From an uncultured Planctomycetales bacterium (GTDB lineage Bacteria; Planctomycetota; Planctomycetia; Isosphaerales; Isosphaeraceae), in contig CALCIB010000087.1 of NCBI GenBank assembly GCA_937907525.1, positions 1 through 35,395 of the forward strand: a DNA stretch of 35,395 bases, in the 5' to 3' direction. The position numbers were made by a program, and so were the translations under genes. The stretch's first letter is position 1. Each line of letters starts with the position of its first letter. Shown in pieces: positions 7,650 through 15,966 of this stretch. The notes beneath the pieces are model-generated. The model ran no database searches, was not told the origin of the DNA, and saw nothing but the letters and a program-made list of their open reading frames with translations.

Positions 7650-8330
7650 ATGCGGTTCTTCGGTTCTCCGACGGGGTTCGCGAGGCTCGCCGCGGCATTG
7701 GCCGGTCTCGTCCTGCTCGCCGGGCTGACCGTTCCGGCGGTCTACTGGATGGAGCGGTCGGAGCTCGCCGAGTGGGCCCGCAAGGCCGAACGCTTCGAGC
7801 CCGAGGGGGGGGGCCGCATGGACTTTCGCGCGCCGGGCGTGATTGCCCCGGCGACGGTCCCGGCCGATCGGGCTTCGCTTGAGGACGACGAGCCGGTCGT
7901 CGGCGTCGAGGCCGGCGGCCGGCATCGGGCCTATCATCTCCGATCCATGGGCGACGAACGATCCCGCCACGTCGTCAACGACGTTCTGGGCGGCAAGGCG
8001 GTGTCGGTCGCCTACTGCAACATCTTCGACTGCATAACCGCCTACGGCGGCGAGGATGCGGCGAACCCGCTCGACCTCGGCGTGGCGGGCCTCGCCGGCG
8101 GGAGCATGCTCCTGAGCGTCCACGGCTTCGCGTTCTATCAAAAGACCTCGGAGCCCGCGGATCCGACCCCCGCCGGGCAAGAGCTTCCCAAGTTCCCTTA
8201 CGCCTCGTATCCCGCGGAGCGGACGACCTGGGGCCGTTGGAAGACGCTGCACCCCGACACCGACCTTTACCTCTACGAGCCCCCGCCGCCGTCGCCGGAG
8301 ACCCCCCCGCTCCATGCGTCCGAGCGCTGA
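7650..8330 (+). CDS. DUF3179-like membrane-anchored protein
   Basis: A 226-residue protein with one N-terminal membrane segment or signal anchor (about residues 11-32) and a domain resembling DUF3179: EPVVGVEAGGRHRAYHLRSM, then HVVNDVLGGKAVSVAYCNIF with a Cys in the family's conserved place, and a C-terminal W-RWKTLHPDTDLYLYEP that matches the family's HPDT ending. The family is of unknown function. GGAGG is about 9 bases before the ATG at 7650. It follows a terminator, so it is probably transcribed on its own. It is shorter than usual DUF3179 proteins (about 300-400 residues) and is probably a divergent member. A run of nine G lies at 7805-7813. Confidence 0.65.
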   Translation: MRFFGSPTGFARLAAALAGLVLLAGLTVPAVYWMERSELAEWARKAERFEPEGGGRMDFRAPGVIAPATVPADRASLEDDEPVVGVEAGGRHRAYHLRSMGDERSRHVVNDVLGGKAVSVAYCNIFDCITAYGGEDAANPLDLGVAGLAGGSMLLSVHGFAFYQKTSEPADPTPAGQELPKFPYASYPAERTTWGRWKTLHPDTDLYLYEPPPPSPETPPLHASER

Positions 8331-8672
8331 CTTATTCCCCCCGTCAACCTTTCGGCCGTCGCTCGACGGACGGGCGGGGCGATCGATCTCCATCGGCATT
8401 CCGAACCACCTGGCATTGCCTTTTTCCGGGGGTTCGCCAAAAATGCCGCCACCTGCCGGGATGCACTTTCCTGAGTCGACGGCGGCCCGCAAGGGGCCGG
8501 TGTGAATCGGGGTTTCGAGGCGCGAGACGCATGAACGACGTCGAGCGGCGCGAGCGCGCGGATCGTCCGCGGGGGCGGTCGACTCTGGGACGCGGGCGGA
8601 AGGGATGACGCCGCGGACCGAGGGCGTGGGGTGCGGAACGAAGCGGGACGGCAAGGCAAGGAGGCGATGCCC
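8331..8672. other. intergenic stretch without a supportable gene
   Basis: Between the DUF3179-like and MurE-like genes. It contains a weak imperfect hairpin (GGCATT near 8411, AATGCC near 8440, with T5 and A5 runs inside). Short frames here lack ribosome sites. The last bases carry AAGGAGG (8658-8664), which sets the start of the next gene. Confidence 0.4.
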
Positions 8673-10217
8673 ATGGCACGCTGGTACGTCGATCGAACGC
8701 CCGGACGGGGAGTCCCCTCGGTGAGCCTCCGCAAGCTGCTGGCGGGGGCGCGGTTCGTGGGATGCCCCGATTGGGAGGTCACCGGCTGCGCCTCGGACCA
8801 TCGTCGACTCGAACCCGGCCAAGTCTTCGTCGCCGTGCGCGACGCCCGCTACGACGGCCACGGCCACGTCCGCGAGGCCCTCGACCGCGGCGCCGCGGGA
8901 GTCGTCGTCGAGCGCGAGGTCTCCGACGCCGGCAGGCTCCAGGTGGTCGTCGCCGACGCCCGCGCCGCCCACGCCCGGCTCTGCCAGGCGCTGGCGGGCG
9001 ATCCGTCCGAGCGGCTGGCGACGATCGGCGTCACCGGCGCGCGTGGCGGGACGGTCGCCAGCCTGATGATCCAGTCGATCCTCCGGGCGGCCGGCCTGCG
9101 CTGCGGGCTGGTCGGCGGCTCGGAATGGTCCGAAGGCGACCCCGCGCGGCTCGCCGACGACGTCGCCTCGTCCCGGACCTGGCCGGGAGGCGCGGCCGGG
9201 TTGGCGTCGATCCTCTCCTATATGGTCGAACGTCGATGCCACGCCGGCGTGATCGAGGTCGGCGCCGAGTCGCTTGAGGCCAGGGCCCTTGAGGGGTTGA
9301 CGTTCCAGGCCGTCGCGGCGACCGATCTGGCGCTCCCGGCGGGTACGTCGCCGGAGACGGCCCTGAAACGGCGGCGGGCCGCGGCGCGGTTGTTCCGCAA
9401 GATCGCCCCCGGCGGCGCGGCGGTCGTCAACGACGACGACCCGGACGCCGAGATCCTCGGCGGGCTGAACCTGGACGCCCGCCGCGTCAGCTTCGGCCTG
9501 GCGCGGCCGGATCGCGTCGACGTCTCCGCCGCGATCGAGCGCGTCGACGCCTCGGGGACGCGGTTCCTCCTCCTGGGCCGCGACCGGCCGACGCCGGTGC
9601 GGCTGCGGCTCGTCGGCGAGCGTCACGTCGCGCACGCCCTGGCCGCCGCGGCGGTCGCCTGGTCGATGCACGTCGAACTCGACGCGGTCGTCGCCGGACT
9701 GGAGGACGTCGCCGAGATCGCCGGCTCTCTGGAAGCGGTCGACGCCGGCCAGGACTTCGACGTCCGCGTCGACGAGGCCCGAACCGCCGAATCGCTTCAG
9801 CGGGCGCTCGTCGCGTTGCGGTCGACGGCCTCCGGCCGAATCCACCTGGTCCTCAGCGCCCACGGCGGTCAGGACCGCGCGACCCGCCGCGCCGCCTCGC
9901 TGGTCGCCGAGACGATGGCCGATCGCGTCATCCTCACGCTGGGCGACCCGCGCTCCGAGGATCCCGACCGCTGCATGGACGAGATGCTCGGCGGGTTCCG
10001 ACGCCCCGGCAAGGCGTGCGTCCAGCCCGACCGCCGTCGAGCCATCGAGGCGGCGCTTTCCGAGGCCCGTCCCGGCGACGCCGTTCTGATCGCCGGCAAG
10101 GGCCGCAACGCCTACCAGATCTTCGCCGACCGCGTCGTCCCGTTCGACGACTTCGCCGTCGCCCGCGGCTTCCTGACCGGAGTCCGCGTCCGATCGCCCC
10201 TCGCCCGCGGGGCCTGA
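8673..10217 (+). CDS. MurE-like Mur ligase homologue with degenerate P-loop
   Basis: A 514-residue protein with the three-domain MurE layout. The N-terminal domain has SDHRRLEPGQVFVAVRDARY-DGH and GAAGVVVE (MurE-type DSR..PGD.F.A..G). The ATPase domain begins ATIGVTGARGGTVAS at 116-130: the Mur P-loop GTNGKT has become GARGGT, so the phosphate-binding Lys is Gly126. The E-V-S-S-H and N-DHLD motifs are also lost (EVGAES at 195-200, TDLALPAG at 217-224). The C-terminal domain keeps GDPRSEDP, AGKG-NAYQ and PFDDFAVAR, close to MurE. The start ATG at 8673 is chosen from AAGGAGG 8 bases upstream. By motif it is a MurE paralogue that probably no longer ligates by the standard ATP mechanism; a regulatory or binding role is speculation. 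The true murE is not in this window. Confidence 0.8.
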   Translation: MARWYVDRTPGRGVPSVSLRKLLAGARFVGCPDWEVTGCASDHRRLEPGQVFVAVRDARYDGHGHVREALDRGAAGVVVEREVSDAGRLQVVVADARAAHARLCQALAGDPSERLATIGVTGARGGTVASLMIQSILRAAGLRCGLVGGSEWSEGDPARLADDVASSRTWPGGAAGLASILSYMVERRCHAGVIEVGAESLEARALEGLTFQAVAATDLALPAGTSPETALKRRRAAARLFRKIAPGGAAVVNDDDPDAEILGGLNLDARRVSFGLARPDRVDVSAAIERVDASGTRFLLLGRDRPTPVRLRLVGERHVAHALAAAAVAWSMHVELDAVVAGLEDVAEIAGSLEAVDAGQDFDVRVDEARTAESLQRALVALRSTASGRIHLVLSAHGGQDRATRRAASLVAETMADRVILTLGDPRSEDPDRCMDEMLGGFRRPGKACVQPDRRRAIEAALSEARPGDAVLIAGKGRNAYQIFADRVVPFDDFAVARGFLTGVRVRSPLARGA

Positions 10218-10278
10218 AGCGACGGCGAGAGCCGGTGGCGCGTGCTTCGCCAAAACATATTATAAACGAGCAAACATA

Positions 10279-10407
10279 ATCCCTTCTCCCCTTGTGGGAG
10301 AAGGTGCCCCGAAGGGGCGGATGAGGGGGAGGCGCGACCGGAAGCCTCTGGAAACGCCCCCCCTCATCCGGCCTTCGGCCACCTTCTCCCACGAGGGGAG
10401 AAGGGAT
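10279..10407. repeat. composite inverted-repeat element, copy 2 (129 bp)
   Basis: The same element as at 4057-4215. The first 50 bases are identical and the right arm differs by about one base in the outer hairpin loop (ACGAG in place of ACAAG). The interior is shorter and mostly unrelated apart from a shared GGCGCGAC. It lies between the convergent MurE-like and purQ genes, where its hairpins could also act as a terminator. No obvious target-site duplication flanks either copy. Confidence 0.85.
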
Positions 10408-10456
10408 GATCGCCATCACTCTCCTCTTCTTCGGTTTCAGTCCATGGGGCCCGCCC

Positions 10457-11233
10457 TCAGTTCAGCGCCTCGACCGCGCCTCGGAAGATTTTAAGGCCGT
10501 GGCCCTCGGAACCGAGGGCCTCGCCGAGGCGGGTCCATCGGGGGTGGTGCAGGGGGGAGACGAACCGCTCGGGGTGGGGCATCAGGCCGAAGACCCGGCC
10601 GGTCGGATCGCACACGCCGGCGGCCGCGAGGTGGGAGCCGTTGGGGTTGGCGGGGTAGTCCTGGGTCGGGCGGAAGTCGGCGTCGGCGTACTTCAGGACG
10701 ATCCGGCCGGCCTGGTCGAGCGCCTCCATACCCTTCGGGTCGGCGGTCAGGAAGCGGCCCTCGCCGTGGGCGACGGGGAGGTCCAAGGGCTCGTCGAAGC
10801 CGACGAACGGCGAGACGCCGGGGCGGGGCAGGAGGGTGACCCAGCGGGCCTCGAAGCGGCCGGAGTCGTTGGCGGCGAGGGTCGCGGGGCCGTCGTCCTC
10901 GTCGCCGGGGAGCAACCCGCAGCGCGCCAGGACCTGAAAGCCGTTGCAGATCCCCATGAGCAGGCCGCCGCGGTCGTGGAACCGGCGGAGGGCGTCGCCC
11001 AGGCCGCGGGCGAGGCGCGTCGCCATGATCCGGCCGGCACCGAGGTCGTCGCCGTAGGAGAAGCCGCCGGGGATGGTCAAGATCTGGAACAAGTCCAGCG
11101 CGTGGGGCTCCTCCAGGAGCCGGCCGACGTGCCACGTCTCCGATCGAGCGCCGGCGAGCCGCCAGGCCTCGGCCGTCTCCTCGTCGCAATTCGTTCCCGG
11201 CGCCCTCAGCACGATCACCCGCGGCGTGGCCAT
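10457..11233 (-). CDS. purQ: phosphoribosylformylglycinamidine synthase, glutaminase subunit
   Basis: A 258-residue class I glutamine amidotransferase. It releases ammonia from glutamine for the FGAM synthase step (fourth step) of purine synthesis, channelled to PurL. Seen motifs: VIVLRAPGTNCDEE at the start, IPGGFSYGDDLGAG, nucleophile elbow MGICNGFQVL with the catalytic Cys, and the His-Glu pair in MPHPERF near the end. Length is typical of stand-alone PurQ in the PurSQL system. It lies downstream of purSL on the same strand, separated from it by an NYN nuclease gene; the gap to that gene is 44 bp. The Shine-Dalgarno (AAAGGA) is rather far upstream. Confidence 0.95.
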   Translation of the reverse strand: MATPRVIVLRAPGTNCDEETAEAWRLAGARSETWHVGRLLEEPHALDLFQILTIPGGFSYGDDLGAGRIMATRLARGLGDALRRFHDRGGLLMGICNGFQVLARCGLLPGDEDDGPATLAANDSGRFEARWVTLLPRPGVSPFVGFDEPLDLPVAHGEGRFLTADPKGMEALDQAGRIVLKYADADFRPTQDYPANPNGSHLAAAGVCDPTGRVFGLMPHPERFVSPLHHPRWTRLGEALGSEGHGLKIFRGAVEALN

Positions 11234-11277
11234 GGCGTTGCGCGTTCCTTTCGCTCTCGTCTCGGTTCGAGGGCCGG

Positions 11278-12105
11278 TCAGAAGGACGTGTCCGACTGGG
11301 ACGACGGGTAGTCGGGCTCCGCGGCGCGGTAGGCGAGGTTCCGCCGGACCAGGTCGGCCTCGTAGACCTGCACGACGAAGTCGGCGGCGATCTTCAGTCG
11401 CGAGGAGGTCCCCTTACCGAGGAAGTCGGCCTGCGCGCCCTTGCGGAACTCGGCGACGCCGACGTGTTTCGACTGGCTCTTGACGTAGTTGATGCTGGGG
11501 ATGCCGTCGGCGTCGCCGGAGATCAAAAGGGCGACGTCGTAGGTCTGCTGAAGCGCCACCATGTCCACGGCCAAACTGGTGTCCAACCCCTTCTCGTTGA
11601 CGGTGTGGTTCAAGAGGTCGACCTTCCAGTGCCCTTCCTGGCGGATCTCGACGAAGTCGGTGGCCGATTGCACGCCGTGATAGAACCGCTTCTTGCGATC
11701 GAGGGCCCGCTTCTTGCCGTCGTACCATTCGCGGGTTTCGGCGAAGCAGGCGCGCCACGCCTCCTCCAGCCTGCGCTCCGGCGGGACGTCCGGGTCGCGG
11801 CGGAGGACCTCCTCGACGTAGGCGTCGCGGAGCCGAGGGTTGACCTCGAAGCGGCCGCGGAGCCGGGCCTCGGCCTTGGGGTCGTTCAAGTCCCACTCGT
11901 CCATCTTGCCGACGACGTACCAGTAGATCCGCGTGTGCTGGGCGGTCGGCCAGTTCGAGCCCTCCGCGAACGTCCGCCCCCAGTAGTGGACGCTCTGCTC
12001 GAAGACGTGGCGGTAAAACGCGCCGTAGTCGTCGACCCGAAGGTTCAGGTGCTTGAGCACCCCGTCCAGGTTGGACCCGTCGACGAACGTGACGAACCTC
12101 AGCAT
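11278..12105 (-). CDS. NYN-domain (LabA/DUF88-like) predicted ribonuclease
   Basis: A 275-residue protein of the PIN-like NYN family. The expected acidic residues are visible: Asp in FVDGSNL (about residue 9), Asp residues in EKGLDTSLAVDMV and in LLISGDADGIPSI, the latter followed by the K-SQSKHVGV strand. NYN proteins are metal-dependent RNases or, in some cases, RNA-binding factors. I prefer ATG at 12103-12105 because GAGGAAGG lies 5 bases upstream; a GTG at 12120 overlaps that site. The middle (about residues 85-165) is a family-specific insertion rich in Arg, Glu and aromatic residues. It lies between purSL and purQ with an AT-rich palindromic region in front, suggesting a separate promoter. 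Confidence 0.85.
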   Translation of the reverse strand: MLRFVTFVDGSNLDGVLKHLNLRVDDYGAFYRHVFEQSVHYWGRTFAEGSNWPTAQHTRIYWYVVGKMDEWDLNDPKAEARLRGRFEVNPRLRDAYVEEVLRRDPDVPPERRLEEAWRACFAETREWYDGKKRALDRKKRFYHGVQSATDFVEIRQEGHWKVDLLNHTVNEKGLDTSLAVDMVALQQTYDVALLISGDADGIPSINYVKSQSKHVGVAEFRKGAQADFLGKGTSSRLKIAADFVVQVYEADLVRRNLAYRAAEPDYPSSQSDTSF

Positions 12106-12121
12106 CGCGACCTTCCTCACG

Positions 12122-12143
12122 GTTTCAACGAAACTTTAAAGTT
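12122..12143 (-). promoter_or_regulatory. AT-rich palindromes before the NYN gene
   Basis: Two adjoining inverted repeats occupy the otherwise GC-rich 77-bp gap: GTTTC-AAC-GAAAC (about 12122-12134) and a perfect 12-bp palindrome AACTTTAAAGTT (12132-12143). They sit 17-38 bases before the chosen NYN start. This is a plausible operator or promoter element; the binding factor is unknown. Confidence 0.4.
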
Positions 12144-12182
12144 AGATATTCGGAAACGACTAAATCACCGCCCCGCGGCCGC

Positions 12183-15050
12183 TCACCAATCCAAGGGCGC
12201 GCGCCAGGCGCGTTCCATTTCCGCCGTGGAGGCGTCGATCACGCGCGTCCCGGCCAGGCCGTCCACGATCAGCCGCGCGTCGGGCCCCGCGGCGGTCGTC
12301 CGGCCGATCGTCGCGAAGGGGACGCCGGCCAGCGTCGCGGCCAGGGCGTCGTAACGGCCCGGCTCGACTTCCAGGAGGAATCGCGAGGGCGATTCCGAGA
12401 AGAGCAAGGCCGCGTCCGATTCCGCGTCGCCGTCGCGCGGGACGTCCGCGAGCGCGACCTCGGCGCCGAATCCGCCGGCGAAGGCCGATTCGGCCAGCGC
12501 CACGGCCAGCCCCCCCTCGCTCAGGTCGTGGCAGCTTCGAACCGACCCGGCGGAGATCGCGCGGTGAAGCGCCTGGAAGGTCGCCAGGCCGGCCTCGGGG
12601 TCGACCATCGGGACCAGGCCGCCGTCGAGCCCCCGGATCTCCGCCCAGAGCGAGCCGCCGAACTCGGCGCGGGTGGTCCCGACCAGGACGATCAGGTTGC
12701 CGGTCGCCTTGAAGTCCATCGTCACGCAACGGCGGACGTCCGGCACCTGGCCGATGGCGCTGATCAAGAGCGTGGGGGGGATCGCCAGGCTTTCGCCCTC
12801 GTGGGCGTATTCGTTGTAGAGGCTGTCCTTGCCGGAGATGAACGGCGTCTCGTACGCCAGGGCCAGGTCGCGGCACGCCCGGGCGGCCCTGACCAGCGAG
12901 CCGAGGGTCTCCGGCCGTTCCGGGCTCCCCCAGCAGAAGTTGTCGAGCAGGGCGACGCGGGCCGGGTCGGCCCCCACCGCGACGCAGTTCCGCACGGCCT
13001 CGTCGATGACGCAGGCGGCCATCTTGTAGGCGTCGAGCTTGCCGTAGCGCGGGTTGATCCCGCAGGAGACCGCCAGCCCGCGGAACGAGCCGACCACCGG
13101 CAGCACCACCGAGGCGTCCCCCGGTCCCCGCTCCCACTCGCCGACCAGGGGCTTGACCACCGTGCGGGCCTGGACCTCGTGGTCGTACTGGCGGACGATC
13201 CACTCCTTCGAGCAGACGTCCCAGTGCGAAAGCAGCTTCGACAGGTCGGCGGTGAAGTCGGCCGAGGGGGGAAGCGCGATCGGGTCGGGCTCGCGGGTCG
13301 GGTCGGTCGCGGCGCGGACGACGTCGGGGCGGCCCTCGTGGAGGAAGTCCATCGACAGGTCGCCGACGACCTCGCCCTTGTAGCGGAGCGTGAGCCGGCC
13401 GTCGGCGGCGAACTCGCCCAGGTCGGTCGCCTCGACCCCCTCCAGCGCGCACAGGTCGCGGAACGCCGGCCAGTTCTCCGGCGGCACGGCAAGGACCATG
13501 CGCTCCTGGGCCTCGGAGATCCAGATCTCGGTATACGAGAGCCCTTGATATTTGAGCGGGGCGTTCTCCAGGTCGACGACGGCGCCGGTCTCGGCGCCCA
13601 TCTCGCCGACCGCGGAGCTGAAGCCCCCCGCGCCGCAGTCGGTGATGGCGCGGAAGAGGCCCCGGTCGCGGGCCTGGAGGATGACGTCCAGGACCATCTT
13701 CTCGGTGATCGCGTCGCCGATCTGGACGGCGCCGCCGGAGACGGCCTCGCTTTGGCTGGTCAGCTCGATCGAGCTGAACGTCGCGCCGTGGACGCCGTCG
13801 CGGCCGGTTCGGCCGCCGATGGCGACGATCCGGTCGCCCGGCTCGACCGACTTGAACGCCTTGCCCCGGGGGAGGACGCCGACGGTGCCGCAGAAGACCA
13901 GGGGGTTGCCCAGGTAGGCCGAATCGACGGCCAGCGCCCCGTTGACGGTCGGGATCCCCATCCGGTTGCCGTAGTCGCGGACCCCGGCGACGACCCCCTT
14001 GAGCACTCGCTTGGGGTGGAGGACGCCCGCGGGAAGCCGGTCGGGGGGGAAGTCGGGGGGGGCGACGCAGAAGACGTCGGTGTTGCAGATCGGCTTGGAG
14101 CCCAGCCCGGTCCCCAGGGCGTCCCGGATCACGCCGCCGATGCCGGTGTTGGAGCCGCCGTAGGGGTCGATGGCCGAGGGGTGGTTGTGGGTCTCGACCT
14201 TGAAACAGACGTCGTACTCGTCGTCGAACCTCACGATGCCGGCGTTGTCGCTGAAGACGCTCACCAGCCAGTCGAGGTCCAGTTCCTTGGTGGCCGCGAA
14301 GATGGTGGTCTTGAGCAGATTGTCGACGATCGTCCCGTCGAAGTCGATCTTGCCCCGGAGGGTCTTGTGGGAGCAGTGCTCGCTCCAGGTCTGGGCGATC
14401 GTCTCCAACTCGGCGTCGGTGGGGTCGCGGCCCTGGTCGCGGAAGTGGGCCTGGACGGTTCGCATCTCGGCGAGGCTGAGCGAGAGCTGGCCGTCCCGGC
14501 TCGCCTTCTGGAGGGCGTCGTCGTCCATCGCCCGGATCGGGACCACGACCAGGACGAATTCGTAGGGGCGGCCCGCGCCGAGGCGGTCGAGCGCGAGCGG
14601 GCCGACGACGGCCTGTTCGACGGCCTCGTTGGCGAGGACGCGCTGAACGAGCCTGGGAAGTTGGTCGGCCGGGCCCTCGACGCGGTAGCTTCGAATGCTC
14701 CGGGCGGCTTCCGCGGCGTGGCCCAGGTCGCGGAGCAGGGCCAGGGCGCTTTCGGCCTCGGGGTCGGTGACGCCGGGCTTGGGGAAGACGTGGACGGTCG
14801 CCGCGGGGCCGTCGCCCCCCTCCGCGGGGCAGGGGCGGACGCGGAAGCGTTCGACGACCGGGTCGACGAGGACCGCGGCGGCCGCGGCCTCCACGTCGTC
14901 GGCCGAGAGCGGGCCCTCCACCAGGAAGCCGCGACTGGCGGTCACCCGCCAGGGGCCGGGGAGGCCGGACTCGGCCGCCTCCTGGGCGACGCGAAGGCCG
15001 TCGGAGTCGGGTTGGTCGGGGGCGGGCTTGATGTCCAGGTGCCAGAGCAT
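12183..15050 (-). CDS. purL: phosphoribosylformylglycinamidine synthase PurS-PurL fusion
   Basis: A 955-residue protein that joins the small PurS subunit to the PurL catalytic subunit. Residues about 1-75 and 84-155 look like two PurS-type units; the second has HVFPKPGVTDPEAESA, the usual PurS start. The PurL core begins near 170 with SEHCSHKT at 223-230 (catalytic His), followed by ETHNHPSAIDPYGGSNTGIG and later SGKDSLYN and CHDLSEGGLAVAL. It performs ATP-dependent amidation of FGAR to FGAM with ammonia from PurQ. Separate PurS (about 80 residues) and PurL (about 730) are the usual small-type arrangement; large PurL (about 1300) also fuses PurQ. Here only PurS and PurL are fused and PurQ stays separate. 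It begins 31 bp after tyrA. Confidence 0.95.
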   Translation of the reverse strand: MLWHLDIKPAPDQPDSDGLRVAQEAAESGLPGPWRVTASRGFLVEGPLSADDVEAAAAAVLVDPVVERFRVRPCPAEGGDGPAATVHVFPKPGVTDPEAESALALLRDLGHAAEAARSIRSYRVEGPADQLPRLVQRVLANEAVEQAVVGPLALDRLGAGRPYEFVLVVVPIRAMDDDALQKASRDGQLSLSLAEMRTVQAHFRDQGRDPTDAELETIAQTWSEHCSHKTLRGKIDFDGTIVDNLLKTTIFAATKELDLDWLVSVFSDNAGIVRFDDEYDVCFKVETHNHPSAIDPYGGSNTGIGGVIRDALGTGLGSKPICNTDVFCVAPPDFPPDRLPAGVLHPKRVLKGVVAGVRDYGNRMGIPTVNGALAVDSAYLGNPLVFCGTVGVLPRGKAFKSVEPGDRIVAIGGRTGRDGVHGATFSSIELTSQSEAVSGGAVQIGDAITEKMVLDVILQARDRGLFRAITDCGAGGFSSAVGEMGAETGAVVDLENAPLKYQGLSYTEIWISEAQERMVLAVPPENWPAFRDLCALEGVEATDLGEFAADGRLTLRYKGEVVGDLSMDFLHEGRPDVVRAATDPTREPDPIALPPSADFTADLSKLLSHWDVCSKEWIVRQYDHEVQARTVVKPLVGEWERGPGDASVVLPVVGSFRGLAVSCGINPRYGKLDAYKMAACVIDEAVRNCVAVGADPARVALLDNFCWGSPERPETLGSLVRAARACRDLALAYETPFISGKDSLYNEYAHEGESLAIPPTLLISAIGQVPDVRRCVTMDFKATGNLIVLVGTTRAEFGGSLWAEIRGLDGGLVPMVDPEAGLATFQALHRAISAGSVRSCHDLSEGGLAVALAESAFAGGFGAEVALADVPRDGDAESDAALLFSESPSRFLLEVEPGRYDALAATLAGVPFATIGRTTAAGPDARLIVDGLAGTRVIDASTAEMERAWRAPLDW

Positions 15051-15081
15051 GTTCGACTTCGATACAAGAGGGCGGGTCTTC

Positions 15082-15966
15082 TTAGGAAACGTCGGTTCGC
15101 GGACGAGGGGAGGGGGGCTGGCGGGCCTCGAACTGGCCGCGGCGGGCGCGGGCCTCGTCCCACCAGCGTCGGATCGATTCCTCGTCGTCGGTCATGAGCG
15201 CGTACTTTAGCGCGGCGAGTCGGTCCTGGAACTTGCCGAGGGCGTGCATCAGGGGGCCGCGGTTGTCGCGGAAGATCGCCGTCCAGAGTTCGGCGTCGGC
15301 CCCGGCGACGCGGGTGACGTCGCGGAAGGCCCCCGCGGCCAGCGGGTGCCAGTCGGCCGGCACCGAGCCGGCCAGGGCGGCGGCGACGGCGTGGGGCAGA
15401 TGGCTGGTGAAGGCGACCACCTCGTCGTGCTCGGCCGGGCCCATCTCCACGATCCGGCAGCCCAGACCCGACCAGAACCCGCGCGCCCGCTCCAGCGCGG
15501 CGGGGGGCGTCTGACGAGTCGGCGTCAGGACGCAGACGCGGCCTTCGTAGAGATCGGCGCGGGCGTGCGCCGCGCCGGAGCGCTCGGAGCCGGCCATCGG
15601 GTGCGCGGCGACGAACATCGCCGCGGCGCGGGGGGACCTGGCGACGGCCTCGACGATCGACCGCTTGGTGCTGCCGGCGTCGGTCAGCAGCGCCGACCGC
15701 GGGGCGAGTTCGGACGCCCGGCGGACGTCCTCGGCGACCCTGCCGACCGGCGTGCAGACGACCACGACGTCGGCGGCGGCGACCCCCTCGGCCATCTCGA
15801 CGGTCCCGCGGTCGATCGCGCCCAGACGACGGGCCTCCTCCAGCCGCCCCGCGTCGCGGCCCACGCCGACGACCTCCCGCGCCATCCCCTTCGCGCGGAG
15901 AGCCATGCCGATCGATCCGCCGATCAGCCCGACCCCCACGACGGCCACCGTCCCCAAACGCTCCAA
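15082..15966 (-). CDS. tyrA: prephenate dehydrogenase
   Basis: A 294-residue NAD(P)-dependent dehydrogenase of tyrosine biosynthesis, converting prephenate to 4-hydroxyphenylpyruvate. The Rossmann motif VGVGLIGGSIGMALRAKG is at the N-terminus; the prephenate-site motif HPMAGSERSG follows at about 141-150, and SHLPHAVAAAL and the helix-rich C-terminal dimer domain come after. There is no ACT domain, so no built-in tyrosine feedback site, and no chorismate mutase fusion. The start is TTG at 15964-15966; an in-frame GTG at 15948 would cut into the first strand. It heads the tyrA-purSL-NYN-purQ run on the minus strand. Confidence 0.92.
   Translation of the reverse strand: MERLGTVAVVGVGLIGGSIGMALRAKGMAREVVGVGRDAGRLEEARRLGAIDRGTVEMAEGVAAADVVVVCTPVGRVAEDVRRASELAPRSALLTDAGSTKRSIVEAVARSPRAAAMFVAAHPMAGSERSGAAHARADLYEGRVCVLTPTRQTPPAALERARGFWSGLGCRIVEMGPAEHDEVVAFTSHLPHAVAAALAGSVPADWHPLAAGAFRDVTRVAGADAELWTAIFRDNRGPLMHALGKFQDRLAALKYALMTDDEESIRRWWDEARARRGQFEARQPPSPRPRTDVS

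Noticed and set aside
8314..8505. A 63-codon plus-strand frame between the DUF3179-like and MurE-like genes
   Set aside because: It overlaps the end of the previous gene, has no ribosome site and no recognisable family.
8331..8672. Possible riboswitch before the MurE-like gene
   Set aside because: Only a weak imperfect hairpin is visible and it matches no riboswitch class I know.
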